A stretch of DNA of 13,469 nucleotides from Lentzea sp. (GCA_030146905.1 JASLAV010000089.1:1-13469), one strand, 5' to 3'; shown: positions 1 through 7,172, counted from the stretch's first letter. Program-made: numbers and translations. Notes: generated by a model from the letters alone, not told the origin.

Positions 1-1654
1 GCGACGCCGGCATGTCCTGGTCCGTCACCCGCGCCTCGGCGACCCCGGCGCGGAGCTCGACGGCGTTCTCACGCATCAGCGCGTGGACCACTTCCTTGAC
101 GTAAAGCGGGTTTCCCCCCGCGCATCCGGCGAGCCGGTCCAAGCCCTGGCCGGGCGCGGCGCCCACCAGCCCGGTCACCAGTGCGGCGACCTCGTCGTCC
201 GTCAGCGGTTCGAGGACGATCAGGTCACCGGCCTCCGCGACCGCGCGCCGCACCCGCGCCACGTCCTCGCGGTGCGGCACCGGCCGCGTCACCGCGACCA
301 GGAGCAGGGGGAGGCGGTGCGACAGGCGGACCAGCCGGTGCCACAGCAGCACGCTGGCCTCGTCGGCCCATTGGAAGTCGTCGAGTGCCAGCACCAGCGG
401 GGCTTCCGCGCTCAGCTCGCGCACCAGTTCCACCAGGCGTTCGATGGCGGTGAGCACCGGGTCGCCTGCGGCCTGGAGGTCGCCCGTCAGGGTCAGCAGG
501 TCCTGGGCCAGCTCGCCGCCGCGCGCGCCGGGGGACGTGACCGACACGTCGAGGGCGTCGAGCACCAGGCGGAGGGGGAAGCGGCCGCCCAGCTCGTCGG
601 CCGCGGCCCAGGCGACGCGGGCATCCGCGCCGGCCAGGCAGGCGGCCAGCAGTGACGACTTGCCGATACCCGGCTCACCCTCCAGCCACAGGATTCCGCC
701 CCGGCCACCGGCCACATCGGCCACCGCGCGCCGCAGCAGGCCGAGCTCCCTTCGCCGGCCGACGAAGGGAGCCGACGCCTGTCGCGCCCCGCTCGCCGTC
801 ACAGGGGGCGGGGGAACAGCGGGGGACGAGGCCGGGACTGTCAGGCGAGCCTCGGACGGTCCGGCCGCAGGTGAACGATGGGCCGCCTCACCCTCCAGCA
901 CCCGGCGCTGGGCCTCGCGCAGAGCGCCGCCTGGCTCGATGCCGAGCTCGTTCGCCAGCACGTGCCGGGCGTCGCGGAACACCTCCAGCGCTTCGGCCTG
1001 CCTGCCACCCCGGTGCAGCGCGGACATCAGCAGCGCCCGCAGACCTTCCCGCAGCGGGTGCTCGACCACCAGCCCCGACAGCTCGGCTGCCACGTCGGCG
1101 TGCCTGCCCAGCAGCAACGCCAGTTCGGCCCGCCGCTCCACGGCGGCCAGCCGCAGTTCGTGCAACCGCGACCGCTGGGACTCGGCGAACCGGCCCGGCA
1201 CGGAGAACAGCGCCTCGCCCTCCCACAGCGCCAGCGCGGCGTCCAGCTGCGCCACCGCCCGCTCAGGGGCGTCCCGCGCCAGGCCCTCCGCCCGCTCGCG
1301 GTGCCGGTCGAAACGGTGGACGTCCACCGCTTCAGGGTCCAGCCGGAGCGCGTACCCGGCTCCCGACGAGGTGAGCACCACCCCGGCGGACCGCTTGGAC
1401 CGCTCCGGCTCCAGCGCCCGGCGCAGCGCGGAGACATAGGTGTGGAGACTCGCCCCGGCGGTCGCGGGCGGCGCGTCGCCCCACACCCCGTCGACCAGTT
1501 CGTCCTTGGAGACCGCCTCGTTCGCCCGCACCGCGAGCAGGGTGAACACAGCGCGCCTGCGCGCGGTGCCGAGGCCGACCTCAGCGCCGTTGCGCCATGC
1601 GCGCACCGGGCCAAGCAGCCTGACCACCAACGAAGCGGTCGTGCACATCGACAT
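1..1654 (-). CDS. AfsR-like SARP regulator with BTAD and AAA-type ATPase domain (C-terminus outside window)
   Basis: The frame stays open for 551 codons from ATG at 1654 to the left edge, so the 3' end is missing. Residues about 8-105 form the winged-helix DNA-binding domain of SARP regulators. About 108-255 form the bacterial transcriptional activation domain (motifs DVHRFDRH, LALWEGEALF, HRGGRQAEALEVF, LGIEPGGALREAQ). A Pro/Ala-rich linker (about 260-293) leads to an AAA-type ATPase with Walker A GEPGIGKSS (326-334), Walker B LVLALDDFQWAD (420-431) and a GNPLYVKEV motif (514-522). The ATG is preceded by GAAGGG and follows a non-coding stretch, and the SARP domain begins within ten residues of it. 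The family activates secondary-metabolite or developmental promoters by binding heptameric repeats, with activity tuned by nucleotide binding; the target here is unknown. Domain assignment is secure; the missing end may carry TPR or LuxR-type domains. Confidence 0.93.
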   Translation of the reverse strand, partial: MSMCTTASLVVRLLGPVRAWRNGAEVGLGTARRRAVFTLLAVRANEAVSKDELVDGVWGDAPPATAGASLHTYVSALRRALEPERSKRSAGVVLTSSGAGYALRLDPEAVDVHRFDRHRERAEGLARDAPERAVAQLDAALALWEGEALFSVPGRFAESQRSRLHELRLAAVERRAELALLLGRHADVAAELSGLVVEHPLREGLRALLMSALHRGGRQAEALEVFRDARHVLANELGIEPGGALREAQRRVLEGEAAHRSPAAGPSEARLTVPASSPAVPPPPVTASGARQASAPFVGRRRELGLLRRAVADVAGGRGGILWLEGEPGIGKSSLLAACLAGADARVAWAAADELGGRFPLRLVLDALDVSVTSPGARGGELAQDLLTLTGDLQAAGDPVLTAIERLVELVRELSAEAPLVLALDDFQWADEASVLLWHRLVRLSHRLPLLLVAVTRPVPHREDVARVRRAVAEAGDLIVLEPLTDDEVAALVTGLVGAAPGQGLDRLAGCAGGNPLYVKEVVHALMRENAVELRAGVAEARVTDQDMPAS

Positions 1655-2355
1655 CGGGACACCCTTCGTGTGGAGATGCGGGCCGAATGGCGGCTCTTGC
1701 CGATGGCGCATTGCGCCGACCGGTATCGGGACATCTTCCCCTTTGATCACGTCATCATGGCAACGTTCCCTGAACGATGCCTAAATTCCCCTGTCTCAAT
1801 AGCTGTTCCGGGCGGTCAGCAGCGTCTTAATTCCTGTTTGGATAGATCCCGACCGTCTTCGCGGTAATCTCGTCGAAAGTCCTTGCCATTCCCGATCGAA
1901 TGGAATCCACGGCGCTGCGCGCAACGTTCGGGATCAAAGGTCTGAGCCTTTGGGCTGCTGTACTGCTGCCTGCCCCCCTCAGAGGGTCTCGCGCCGTGGA
2001 GTTGACGTCAAGGTGGGGCGCGGTCGCGGTACTACGGATGCAGCAGTCGAACTCCGTGTTCAGGCAGGAAAGTCGCGAGCAGATCGTCTATGACGATCAA
2101 CATCTGGAACCGCGGTGCGGCCGGGCTGTCGTGGAAATGGCGGAACCCGCTCGACGCTCGGTTTGATCGGTGCTCACGGGTCGTACGCACACGACTCAAA
2201 GACCAAAGGGGCCCAAGCCGATTTGCGTGGTGTGAGAAGCGTTCCGGCCCGTAAGTCATCAGATACGTGGATTACTGTGGCGATTGTCATTTGCGCATGT
2301 CGGGGCACGACCCGCGTCGGCGGACGACGTCAGCGGATCGACCACGCCGCACCCG
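1655..2355. other. Gene-poor upstream region of the AfsR-like gene
   Basis: This 700-base stretch has no reading frame with a recognisable domain. The open frames on both strands (for example plus 1900-2166 and minus 2032-2259) are short, compositionally unlike the neighbours and show no motif. It must hold the promoter of the leftward AfsR-like gene, but I cannot point to a convincing -10/-35 pair. The lower-G/C parts (about 1735-1900) are the most promoter-like. Confidence 0.5.
1705..1717. promoter_or_regulatory. Short palindrome upstream of the AfsR-like gene, possible operator
   Basis: GGCGCA-T-TGCGCC is a perfect 13-base palindrome lying 51 bases upstream of the ATG at 1654, in the leader or promoter of the regulator. 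It could be an operator or a leader hairpin. Short G/C palindromes are common by chance in such genomes, so confidence is low. Confidence 0.2.
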
Positions 2356-2881
2356 TCAGCAGGGAGGGCTGTACGGGACGTCCGGGACGTGCCTGCGCCA
2401 CTGGTCCTCGGTGAGACGCGGTCCCGCCGAACCGCACGCTTCGGCGACGGCGGCGCCGAGATCGGCGTTCAGCAGGCGCATGGTCGGGTCGAACATGGTC
2501 CACGCCAGGGTTCGGCCGTCCGGGCTGAACGTGATGTCGGCGACGGCGATGGCGGCTCCGGACAGCGTGGCGATCTCGGTGACGTGCCGGGGATCGCGGA
2601 CGTCCCACAGGCGCACCGTGCGGTCGTCGCTGCCGGACGCGAGCGTGCGCCCGTCCGGGCTGAAGGCCAGGTCGTACACGTCGATCCTGGCGCCGGCCAA
2701 CGACATGAGCTCGGCTCCGTCGCGCCACAGCCGCACGCTGTGGTCGTCGCCACCGGTGGCCAGTGTCCTGCCGAGGACGATGGTGTCACCGCTCATCACC
2801 TTGGCGAGTGCTTTTCTGTCGTTGATCTTCCAGTAGGCGGCGAAGCAGACCGTCATGCCGACTGCCAATCCCACGGCGTAC
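2356..2881 (-). pseudogene. C-terminal remnant of a membrane-anchored WD40-repeat protein, 5' end lost at an IS end
   Basis: Reading leftward from the IS end, the frame encodes a hydrophobic segment (AVGLAVGMTVCFAAYW) and a short stretch. About three WD40 blades follow, marked by RTLATGGDDHSVRLW, FSPDGRTLASGSDDRTVRLW and FSPDGRTLAWTMFDPTMRLL. The end, LTEDQWRRHVPDVPYSPPC, is the typical terminus of actinomycete WD40 proteins, which often carry N-terminal HTH or NTPase (nSTAND-like) domains. Family members normally have seven or more blades, so most of the gene is missing. The first visible blade also lacks its FSPDG start and follows the hydrophobic segment abruptly, suggesting an internal deletion too. 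The frame runs on into the IS (to 2997), but that part is IS sequence, not WD40 protein. No credible start remains, so I call it a pseudogene. Confidence 0.8.
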
Positions 2882-2894
2882 CTGTGGGGTGCCA
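2882..2894 (+). repeat. Left terminal inverted repeat of IS copy A
   Basis: CTGTGGGGTGCCA, matching the complement of 4062-4074 at all 13 positions. The same terminal sequence, complemented, also ends the A' remnant at 5092-5104. Confidence 0.85.
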
Positions 2895-2949
2895 GAACTC
2901 TGCACTCGCCCGCTGAACTGCGGTGATCGGGTTTTGGGGTTCTGGCAGG

Positions 2950-4031
2950 ATGATCGTGGGTGTGGCGCTGCGACTGCTCTATCTCGTCCTTGTCCACCTA
3001 GGTGGCTGGTTAGTTCTGCTCGGCCGGTCATCGGCGGCGAAGGATGTGGAGTTGCTGGTGCTGCGGCATGAGGTCGCGGTGTTGCGCCGGACTCATGGCC
3101 GTCCGCGTCTGGACTGGGCTGATCGTGCAGTGCTGGCCGCATTGGTGCGGCGGTTGCCCGTCTGGTTGAGGGAGCACCGATTCGTGACTCCAGGCGCGGT
3201 GTTGCGGTGGCATCGGCGTTTGGTCGCGAAGAAGTGGACCTACCCGAACCGGGCTGGGCGCCCGCGGGTCGATGAGGCCGTGGTGGCGTTGATCGAGCGG
3301 ATGGCGAGGGAGAACGCCGGCTGGGGTTACCGCCGTATCCACGGTGAACTGCTCAAGCTCGGCCACCGCGCTGCTGCGTCAACTGTCCGCCGTGTATTGA
3401 AACGACTGCGGATACCGCCGTCGCCGACCCGGGACATCGACACGTCGTGGCGGCGGTTCCTGCGTGCTCAAGCGGCGAGCATGCTGGCGTGTGACTTCTT
3501 CCACGTCGACTGCACCGTCACCTTGAAGCGCGTGTACGTGTTCTTCGTGATGGAGGTCGGCACTCGCTACGTCCACATCCTCGGCACCACCACCAATCCT
3601 GATGGGCGCTGGACCACACAGCAGGCTCGAACCTCCTTATGAGGCTGGATGACCGGGCCAGCGACTTTCGATTCCTGGTTCGTGGCAGAGCCGGCCAGTT
3701 CACGACGTCGTTCGATGCCGTTCGCGCTGACGCCGGGATCGACGTCGCGAAGAGCCCGCCGCGGTGCCCGCGGGCAAACTGCTACGCGGAACGGTTTGTC
3801 GGCACCGTCAGACGCGAGCTCACAGACCGACTGCTCATAATCAATCAGCGTCACCTCAGGTCAGTGCTGAACCGCTACCTGTCCCACTACAACCACCGTC
3901 GACCACATCGAGCGCGGCACCACACCCCACCGCAACCTGACCACCCCATTGCAGAGCCCGGCTGCAGGTCCATACGTCGTCGGCAAGTACTCGGTGGCTT
4001 GATCAACGACTACGAACCGGCAGCGGCCTGA
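2950..4031 (+). pseudogene. Transposase of IS copy A, frameshifted and with a catalytic Asp replaced
   Basis: The product belongs to the actinomycete 'integrase core' transposases (IS481/IS3-like, DDE fold). It has an N-terminal part with [17 protein letters not shown], an HTH region around [20 protein letters not shown] and [10 protein letters not shown], then the catalytic core. I start it at ATG 2950 ([12 protein letters not shown]), which matches where relatives begin; a GTG at 2923 is in frame but adds atypical residues. First frame: first catalytic Asp in ACDFFHVD (residue 182), then QQARTSL and a stop at 3640-3642. Second frame: from about 3629, [16 protein letters not shown] to the end EPAAA at 4031. 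Restoring one A in CGAACCTCC gives QQARNLLMRL, the family form, so a single-base deletion broke the gene. The usual RDR motif reads VRGRAGQF, with GGC (Gly) instead of Asp at the second catalytic position. The catalytic Glu (CYAERFVG) is present. The protein should be inactive. Confidence 0.85.
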
Positions 4032-4061
4032 TACGCAGGTCAGGCCCACCGGACCGCGTTT

Positions 4062-4074
4062 TGGCACCCCACAG
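4062..4074 (-). repeat. Right terminal inverted repeat of IS copy A
   Basis: TGGCACCCCACAG on the plus strand, the exact complement of 2882-2894. It marks the edge between copy A and the interior of IS fragment B. Confidence 0.85.
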
Positions 4075-4478
4075 GCCAGCTCGCCTTGGATCCGTCGATG
4101 TCCCCACCGCGGGTTTTCTCGGGCGAGCCGGAGTACGAGTGCCTTGATCGCTGCTCGGCTGGGTGGGCGTCCTATGCGTCGTCGCGCGGTGTAGTCCCAC
4201 TTCCAGGCGATGAACCTGCGATGCCAGCCGAGCACCGTGCCGGGAGTGACTGGGAAGACCTCGCGCCAGCGCGAACGAGGTATCAGCTTGGACAGCGCGG
4301 CGAACCAGAACCGGTCTGCGGGCTCGTAGCGGACCGGGTCGGCCAACTGCCGGCGAAGCACGGTGTTCTCGTGCCGCAGCACGAGAAGCTCCGCATCCTT
4401 CGCGGCCTCCCCGCGGAGCAACACCGACGCGGCGGACAGCACCTTCCACGTCGCCTTGTACAGCAGGGACACGATCAC
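4075..4478 (-). pseudogene. N-terminal part of IS B transposase, cut by IS copy A
   Basis: About 134 codons from GTG 4478 (MIVSLLYKATWKVL) through [60 protein letters not shown] and WGHRRIQGELA. This is the DNA-binding half of the same transposase superfamily as copy A, clearly divergent from it. The whole catalytic DDE region is missing: past 4075 the frame runs into the reversed end of copy A and codes for nothing related. It is non-functional. Confidence 0.8.
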
Positions 4479-4546
4479 CTGAGCATGCTCTCAGCCTGGG
4501 ACAGATGCGCTGCCACGCTGCGGCGACGACTTTTCGAGCGGCACAG
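4075..4546 (-). mobile_element. IS fragment 'B': outer-end half of a second integrase-type IS, reversed orientation
   Basis: The outer end is CTGTGCCGCTCGAAAAGTC read on the minus strand from 4546, followed by a 68-base leader and the start of a transposase. The fragment stops inside the gene exactly where copy A's terminal repeat begins (4074/4075), so A appears to have landed in B and the other half was lost. The 19-base terminal sequence is identical to the right tip at 5010-5028, so B and that tip (C2) are copies of the same kind of IS. Confidence 0.75.
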
Positions 4547-4935
4547 GATACGTCGCGCGGATCAGGTTTCTCATTCGCGACCGCGACGGCAAGTACCCCG
4601 CATTGATCGACGAGATCCTCGGCGGCGCTGGGATCGCGACGATTCTGACCGGCGTCCGGGTGCCCCGCATGAACGCGATCATGGAACGCTGGGTCAAGAC
4701 GCTGCGCGGCGAGCTCCTCGATCGCACACTGATCTGGAACGAGGCCCATCTCCGGCACGCCCTGCGCGAGTACGAGCGGCACTACAACGAGCACCGCACC
4801 CACCGATCACTCGCCGCCGCAGCACCCTTGAAAGCCCGGCCCCAGTCTCTTGAGCCCGCCCAGATCGAACGCTTCACCATAGATCGACAGGACCGTCTCG
4901 GCGGAGTCATCCATGAGTATCACTATGCCGCTTAA
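4547..4935 (+). pseudogene. C-terminal half of IS C1 transposase, 5' truncated
   Basis: Reading in frame from 4549, the sequence gives IRFLIRDRDGKYPAL (second catalytic Asp region intact), VPRMNAIMERWVKTL (catalytic Glu region), LLDRTLIWNEAHLRHALREY, ERHYNEHRTHRSL and the end DRLGGVIHEYHYAA. These are the usual motifs of the integrase-core transposase family, and the reading frame is undamaged. The N-terminal half and the first catalytic Asp are missing, and no proper start exists (a TTG at 4603 is internal). The gene cannot make an active transposase. Confidence 0.8.
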
Positions 4936-4966
4936 CCTGCATGGACGTAGTTTTCGGCACGCACAG
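4547..4966 (+). mobile_element. IS fragment 'C1': catalytic half and right end of a third integrase-type IS
   Basis: The fragment begins abruptly beside B's outer end (4546/4547) and runs through the transposase C-terminal half (stop at 4935) to a right tip TTTTCGGCACGCACAG ending at 4966. The tip differs from those of A and B/C2, so this is another IS type. Its left half is absent from the window. The abrupt edge next to B's terminal repeat suggests B inserted into C1's transposase gene. Confidence 0.7.
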
Positions 4967-5028
4967 GGGTGATCAACGAGTACAGGTACGCCGCTTGAGC
5001 TGCAGCGATGACTTTTCGAGCGGCACAG
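4967..5028 (+). mobile_element. IS tip 'C2': last codons of a transposase plus right terminal repeat
   Basis: Directly after C1's tip comes GG then GTGATCAACGAG, encoding VINEYRYAA and a stop, the extreme C-terminus of an integrase-type transposase. The 19-base terminal sequence at 5010-5028 follows, identical to B's outer end. Only about 60 bases of the element remain on this side. C1 therefore sits inside the 3' end of C2's transposase gene. Confidence 0.72.
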
Positions 5029-5104
5029 GGTTGATCAACGAGCGCGAACCTACAGCAGCGTGATGCGCAGGTCAGGCTACTGGGTCGTGTTTGGCACCCC
5101 ACAG
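5029..5104 (+). mobile_element. IS tip A': right end of a second copy of the A-type IS
   Basis: After C2's tip comes GG then TTGATCAACGAG, encoding LINEREPTAA and a stop. The following sequence closely matches the right end of copy A (GCGCAGGTCAGGC against ACGCAGGTCAGGC) and ends with TGGCACCCCACAG at 5104. The match to 3998-4074 is clear but imperfect, so A' and A are diverged copies. It is the oldest layer of the stack because it abuts chromosomal sequence at 5105. Confidence 0.75.
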
Positions 5105-5148
5105 CTCGCAGGCGCCTTCGGTGGTTGGCGTCGTGGTCGGACAGCTTC

Positions 5149-5385
5149 TCAACGCGCGACGCGAGCGAGAGGATGATAAATGCGTTCGCCGATTTCGCGG
5201 ACTGCCTCGTCTACATCCAGTGACCACAAACGCAGGGTGCCGTCTGCGGCCGAGGACACGAGTGCCTGACCGTCGGGACGCCACGTCAGATGCGTCGCGT
5301 CCGCGGTGACCTCGATCGAGTGACCGGCGAAGTCCTCACGGACGGCGGCCACGGCCTCGGTGACCGCCGGGGTCAGGGCCGTCAC
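5149..5385 (-). pseudogene. Short WD40-blade remnant, possibly a fusion product
   Basis: A 78-codon frame from GTG 5385. The second half is one complete WD40 blade (LTWRPDGQALVSSAADGTLRLW) followed by SLDVDEAVREIGER, which resembles the DVDxAVRxIC segment near the end of actinomycete WD40 proteins. The expected closing motif is lost and the frame ends in unrelated residues. The first 25 or so residues (TPAVTEAVAAVREDF) do not look like WD40 and may come from another gene. A single blade cannot form a propeller. It may derive from the same locus as the 2356-2881 remnant, or from a second WD40 gene, since both pieces carry end-of-protein signatures. Confidence 0.55.
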
Positions 5386-5522
5386 GAGTTGTCGTCGGGC
5401 GCGACGGCGATGAACTCCTGTCCCTGAGACCGAACACGACCAGCGCGCGCGAGAAGTAGGTATACGCGATCAACAGCGGCATCCGGCGGTTCGTATCCAC
5501 CTCAGGTCCCGCTGCCTTCGTC
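5383..5522 (-). pseudogene. Unidentified gene remnant overlapping the WD40-blade frame by GTGA
   Basis: Downstream of the HTH/glycosidase-like gene, one minus-strand frame gives a protein-like stretch with a hydrophobic run (MPLLIAYTYFSRALVVFG, about 5425-5480). A neighbouring frame gives GQEFIAVAPDDNS and a stop that overlaps the GTG at 5385 as GTGA, a common sign of translational coupling. Adding one base near 5430 would join the two pieces, so a frameshifted gene end is plausible. I do not recognise the family. Alternatively this is only spacer with accidental coding look. Confidence 0.25.
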
Positions 5523-7172
5523 TCATCTGCGTTCTGCCGGGCTTGACAAGATCAGCACGGGCTCCTCCGTAGCCGTGAGTACGTCGCCGGGATGCACAGG
5601 GGTGGTGCGCCCGTCTAGGTGCCGGACTTCCCGCGTGCCAGGTCCTGCGACGACAGCTGCCGTGCCGGTGTCGGTCCACTGAACGGTCACGTCTCCGTTG
5701 TGCCAGGGCCCGTCGACGGTGAACTCGCATCGCCAGACGTTCGCTGGGAGGCCTGCCTGCGTGCCGTGGCGGCATGATCGGCTTTGCGCACGGTCGAGCC
5801 AGCGTTGCAGTTGCTCGATGCCCAGTGCCGCACTCGTCGGCAACCTGCCGACTGGTTGCAGCACGATCGGGATGCTCGTGCCGCCCCAGTTGTAGAAGTA
5901 CATGCGCTCGAGGTTGACTTTCCTCGCGTACAGCCCCACCAGGTAGAACCGCACCGCATGGTTGCGCGCTTTCTGTTCGTCGAGCTTTTGCTGCAGAGAG
6001 ATCGAGTACGTGGTGCCGGTGTTCCAGAGCCTCGGGTGGATGCCGGCCGCGTGCATTATGCGGTCGATCTCAGCGATGAGGGTCAGCATCGTCTCCGGAG
6101 GGTCGGAGGCGATCCGCTGGAACAGCTTGACGCCCGCGACGTCGCAGTGGTCGTAGCCGCCGAGCGATGCGAACCGCTGGAGGAAGTCGACTCCCTCCGG
6201 CTGCCACAGTTGTCCCATGCCGGGGCACACCAGCGTCGCCTTCGGGTCGATCAGGCGGATGATCGCCGCGGCCCGCTTTGTCATCTCCACCAGCGTTTCC
6301 ACGCTGCCCGTGTAGAACCGCTTGTCGTTGGCCAGCACCCACAGCTCGTAGGACTCCAGCCGTCCGCTGTAGCGCGTCGCGACCGCGCGGACGTAGCTCT
6401 CCCAGTCCGCCAAGTCGGTGGGCGGCGCCGGAGTGCCGTCGGGATAAGGACCGCCCGGTCCGTCCGGACTCGCCCATCTCGGCGTGCTGCCGAACACGAA
6501 CAACGCGGGTATGCCCGCCTTCTCCGCGCCGGCGACCAACCTGTCGAGCGCCGACCAGTCGAACGTGCCGCGCTCACGTTGTATCTCCGACCAGCGCGTG
6601 CCGCTGTCCCAGAAGCGGGTCGCGCCCACCTGGAACGTGGGCATCGCGCCCGTGCCGCTGTTGATGGTCACGCCGAACAAGGTTCGAGGCACCGCGGCCT
6701 GCGGCAACGTCCACGCGGCCGCTAAGACCCCTCCGTGGTCCTCGGTGCCCGCGGGGTGGTCGCGCTTCGCGTCGCTCGTGCAGACGACCAGCAGCAGCGC
6801 GACGGTGAACGCAGCGACGGGATGGCGCCAAGCGTGCCAGCGGGTCCAGGTAGTAGCGGCGGACTGCACGTCGGCCACTGTCTCGCCGGCCTTCTCGGGC
6901 TCGTCCGGTGCGGGCTCGGTGTCGGTCTCCGTCGGCGCTGCTTGCAGCCACAGGTGGTGGAGGCGCGTCATGTCGCCGCGGTCCGCTCCACAGGCGATCG
7001 CGATGCGTTCGAGGACTCCGAACTCCCTCGGCACGTTGGTGCCGGTGCAGTAGCGGTGCACGGCGGACTTGCTCATGTGCACTTGCTTGCCGATGCTTTC
7101 GTAACTTTGGCCGCTGGTGCTTTTGAGGCGCGTGAGGAGCTCCCCAAGCTCTGCTGTGCGCGAACTGGTCAT
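5523..7172 (-). CDS. HTH protein with membrane anchor and glycosidase-like (GH39-type) sensor domain, catalytic Glu residues absent
   Basis: 549 aa from ATG 7172, with AGGGG just upstream. Residues about 8-62 are an XRE-like helix-turn-helix (SYESIGKQVHMSKSAVHRYC). A Glu/Pro-rich linker (80-100) leads to a short hydrophobic segment at about 117-131 (HPVAAFTVALLLVVC) flanked by Trp/Arg, a likely single membrane span with the HTH inside the cell. Residues about 163-460 look like a clan-A TIM barrel: FGVTINSG, VGATRFWDSGTRWSEIQ, FDWSALDRLV, FVFGSTPRWAS, SYELWVLANDKRFYTGS, LWNTGTTYS, MYFYNWGG. A beta-rich tail (about 470-545) resembles the C-terminal domain of GH39-type enzymes. Where active relatives have WNEP (acid/base) this has WVLA (278-281), and where they have TE (nucleophile) it has TG (385-386). 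The protein is therefore probably a glycan sensor coupled to a DNA-binding domain rather than an enzyme. Domain order is seen; the sensing role is inferred. Confidence 0.85.
   Translation of the reverse strand: MTSSRTAELGELLTRLKSTSGQSYESIGKQVHMSKSAVHRYCTGTNVPREFGVLERIAIACGADRGDMTRLHHLWLQAAPTETDTEPAPDEPEKAGETVADVQSAATTWTRWHAWRHPVAAFTVALLLVVCTSDAKRDHPAGTEDHGGVLAAAWTLPQAAVPRTLFGVTINSGTGAMPTFQVGATRFWDSGTRWSEIQRERGTFDWSALDRLVAGAEKAGIPALFVFGSTPRWASPDGPGGPYPDGTPAPPTDLADWESYVRAVATRYSGRLESYELWVLANDKRFYTGSVETLVEMTKRAAAIIRLIDPKATLVCPGMGQLWQPEGVDFLQRFASLGGYDHCDVAGVKLFQRIASDPPETMLTLIAEIDRIMHAAGIHPRLWNTGTTYSISLQQKLDEQKARNHAVRFYLVGLYARKVNLERMYFYNWGGTSIPIVLQPVGRLPTSAALGIEQLQRWLDRAQSRSCRHGTQAGLPANVWRCEFTVDGPWHNGDVTVQWTDTGTAAVVAGPGTREVRHLDGRTTPVHPGDVLTATEEPVLILSSPAERR

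Larger units (their letters stand above)
2882..4074 (+). mobile_element. IS copy 'A': integrase-type (IS481/IS3-like rve) insertion sequence, both ends present
   Basis: A 1193-base element bounded by inverted ends CTGTGGGGTGCCA (2882-2894) and its exact complement (4062-4074); the similarity continues inward (GAAC against AAAC). It contains one transposase gene on the plus strand with little non-coding sequence. No target duplication is visible: the left flank ends GCGTAC and the right flank begins GCCAGC. This fits an adjacent deletion after insertion. The left flank is WD40 gene sequence and the right flank is the inside of a different IS ('B'). A second copy of the same right end lies at 5029-5104 (copy A'). 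Confidence 0.85.

Noticed and set aside
83..1867. Long plus-strand open frames across the AfsR-like gene
   Set aside because: They are antisense frames of a high-GC coding region. Their products are Arg/Ala/Pro/His-rich without motifs, whereas the minus strand gives a continuous domain-bearing protein.
2995..3006. Perfect palindrome CCACCTAGGTGG
   Set aside because: It lies inside the transposase coding sequence at a conserved hydrophobic stretch and is probably a chance result of codon choice.
3620..3645. Programmed frameshift in the IS copy A transposase
   Set aside because: There is no slippery run at the joint, relatives of this type have a single frame, one added base exactly restores the family sequence, and a catalytic residue is also lost. 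Decay is simpler.
4075..4546. Inversion of half of one IS to explain opposite transposase halves B and C1
   Set aside because: B's outer end matches the C2 tip, not the C1 tip, and the two halves would not join in frame. Insertion of B into C1 followed by A into B needs no inversion.
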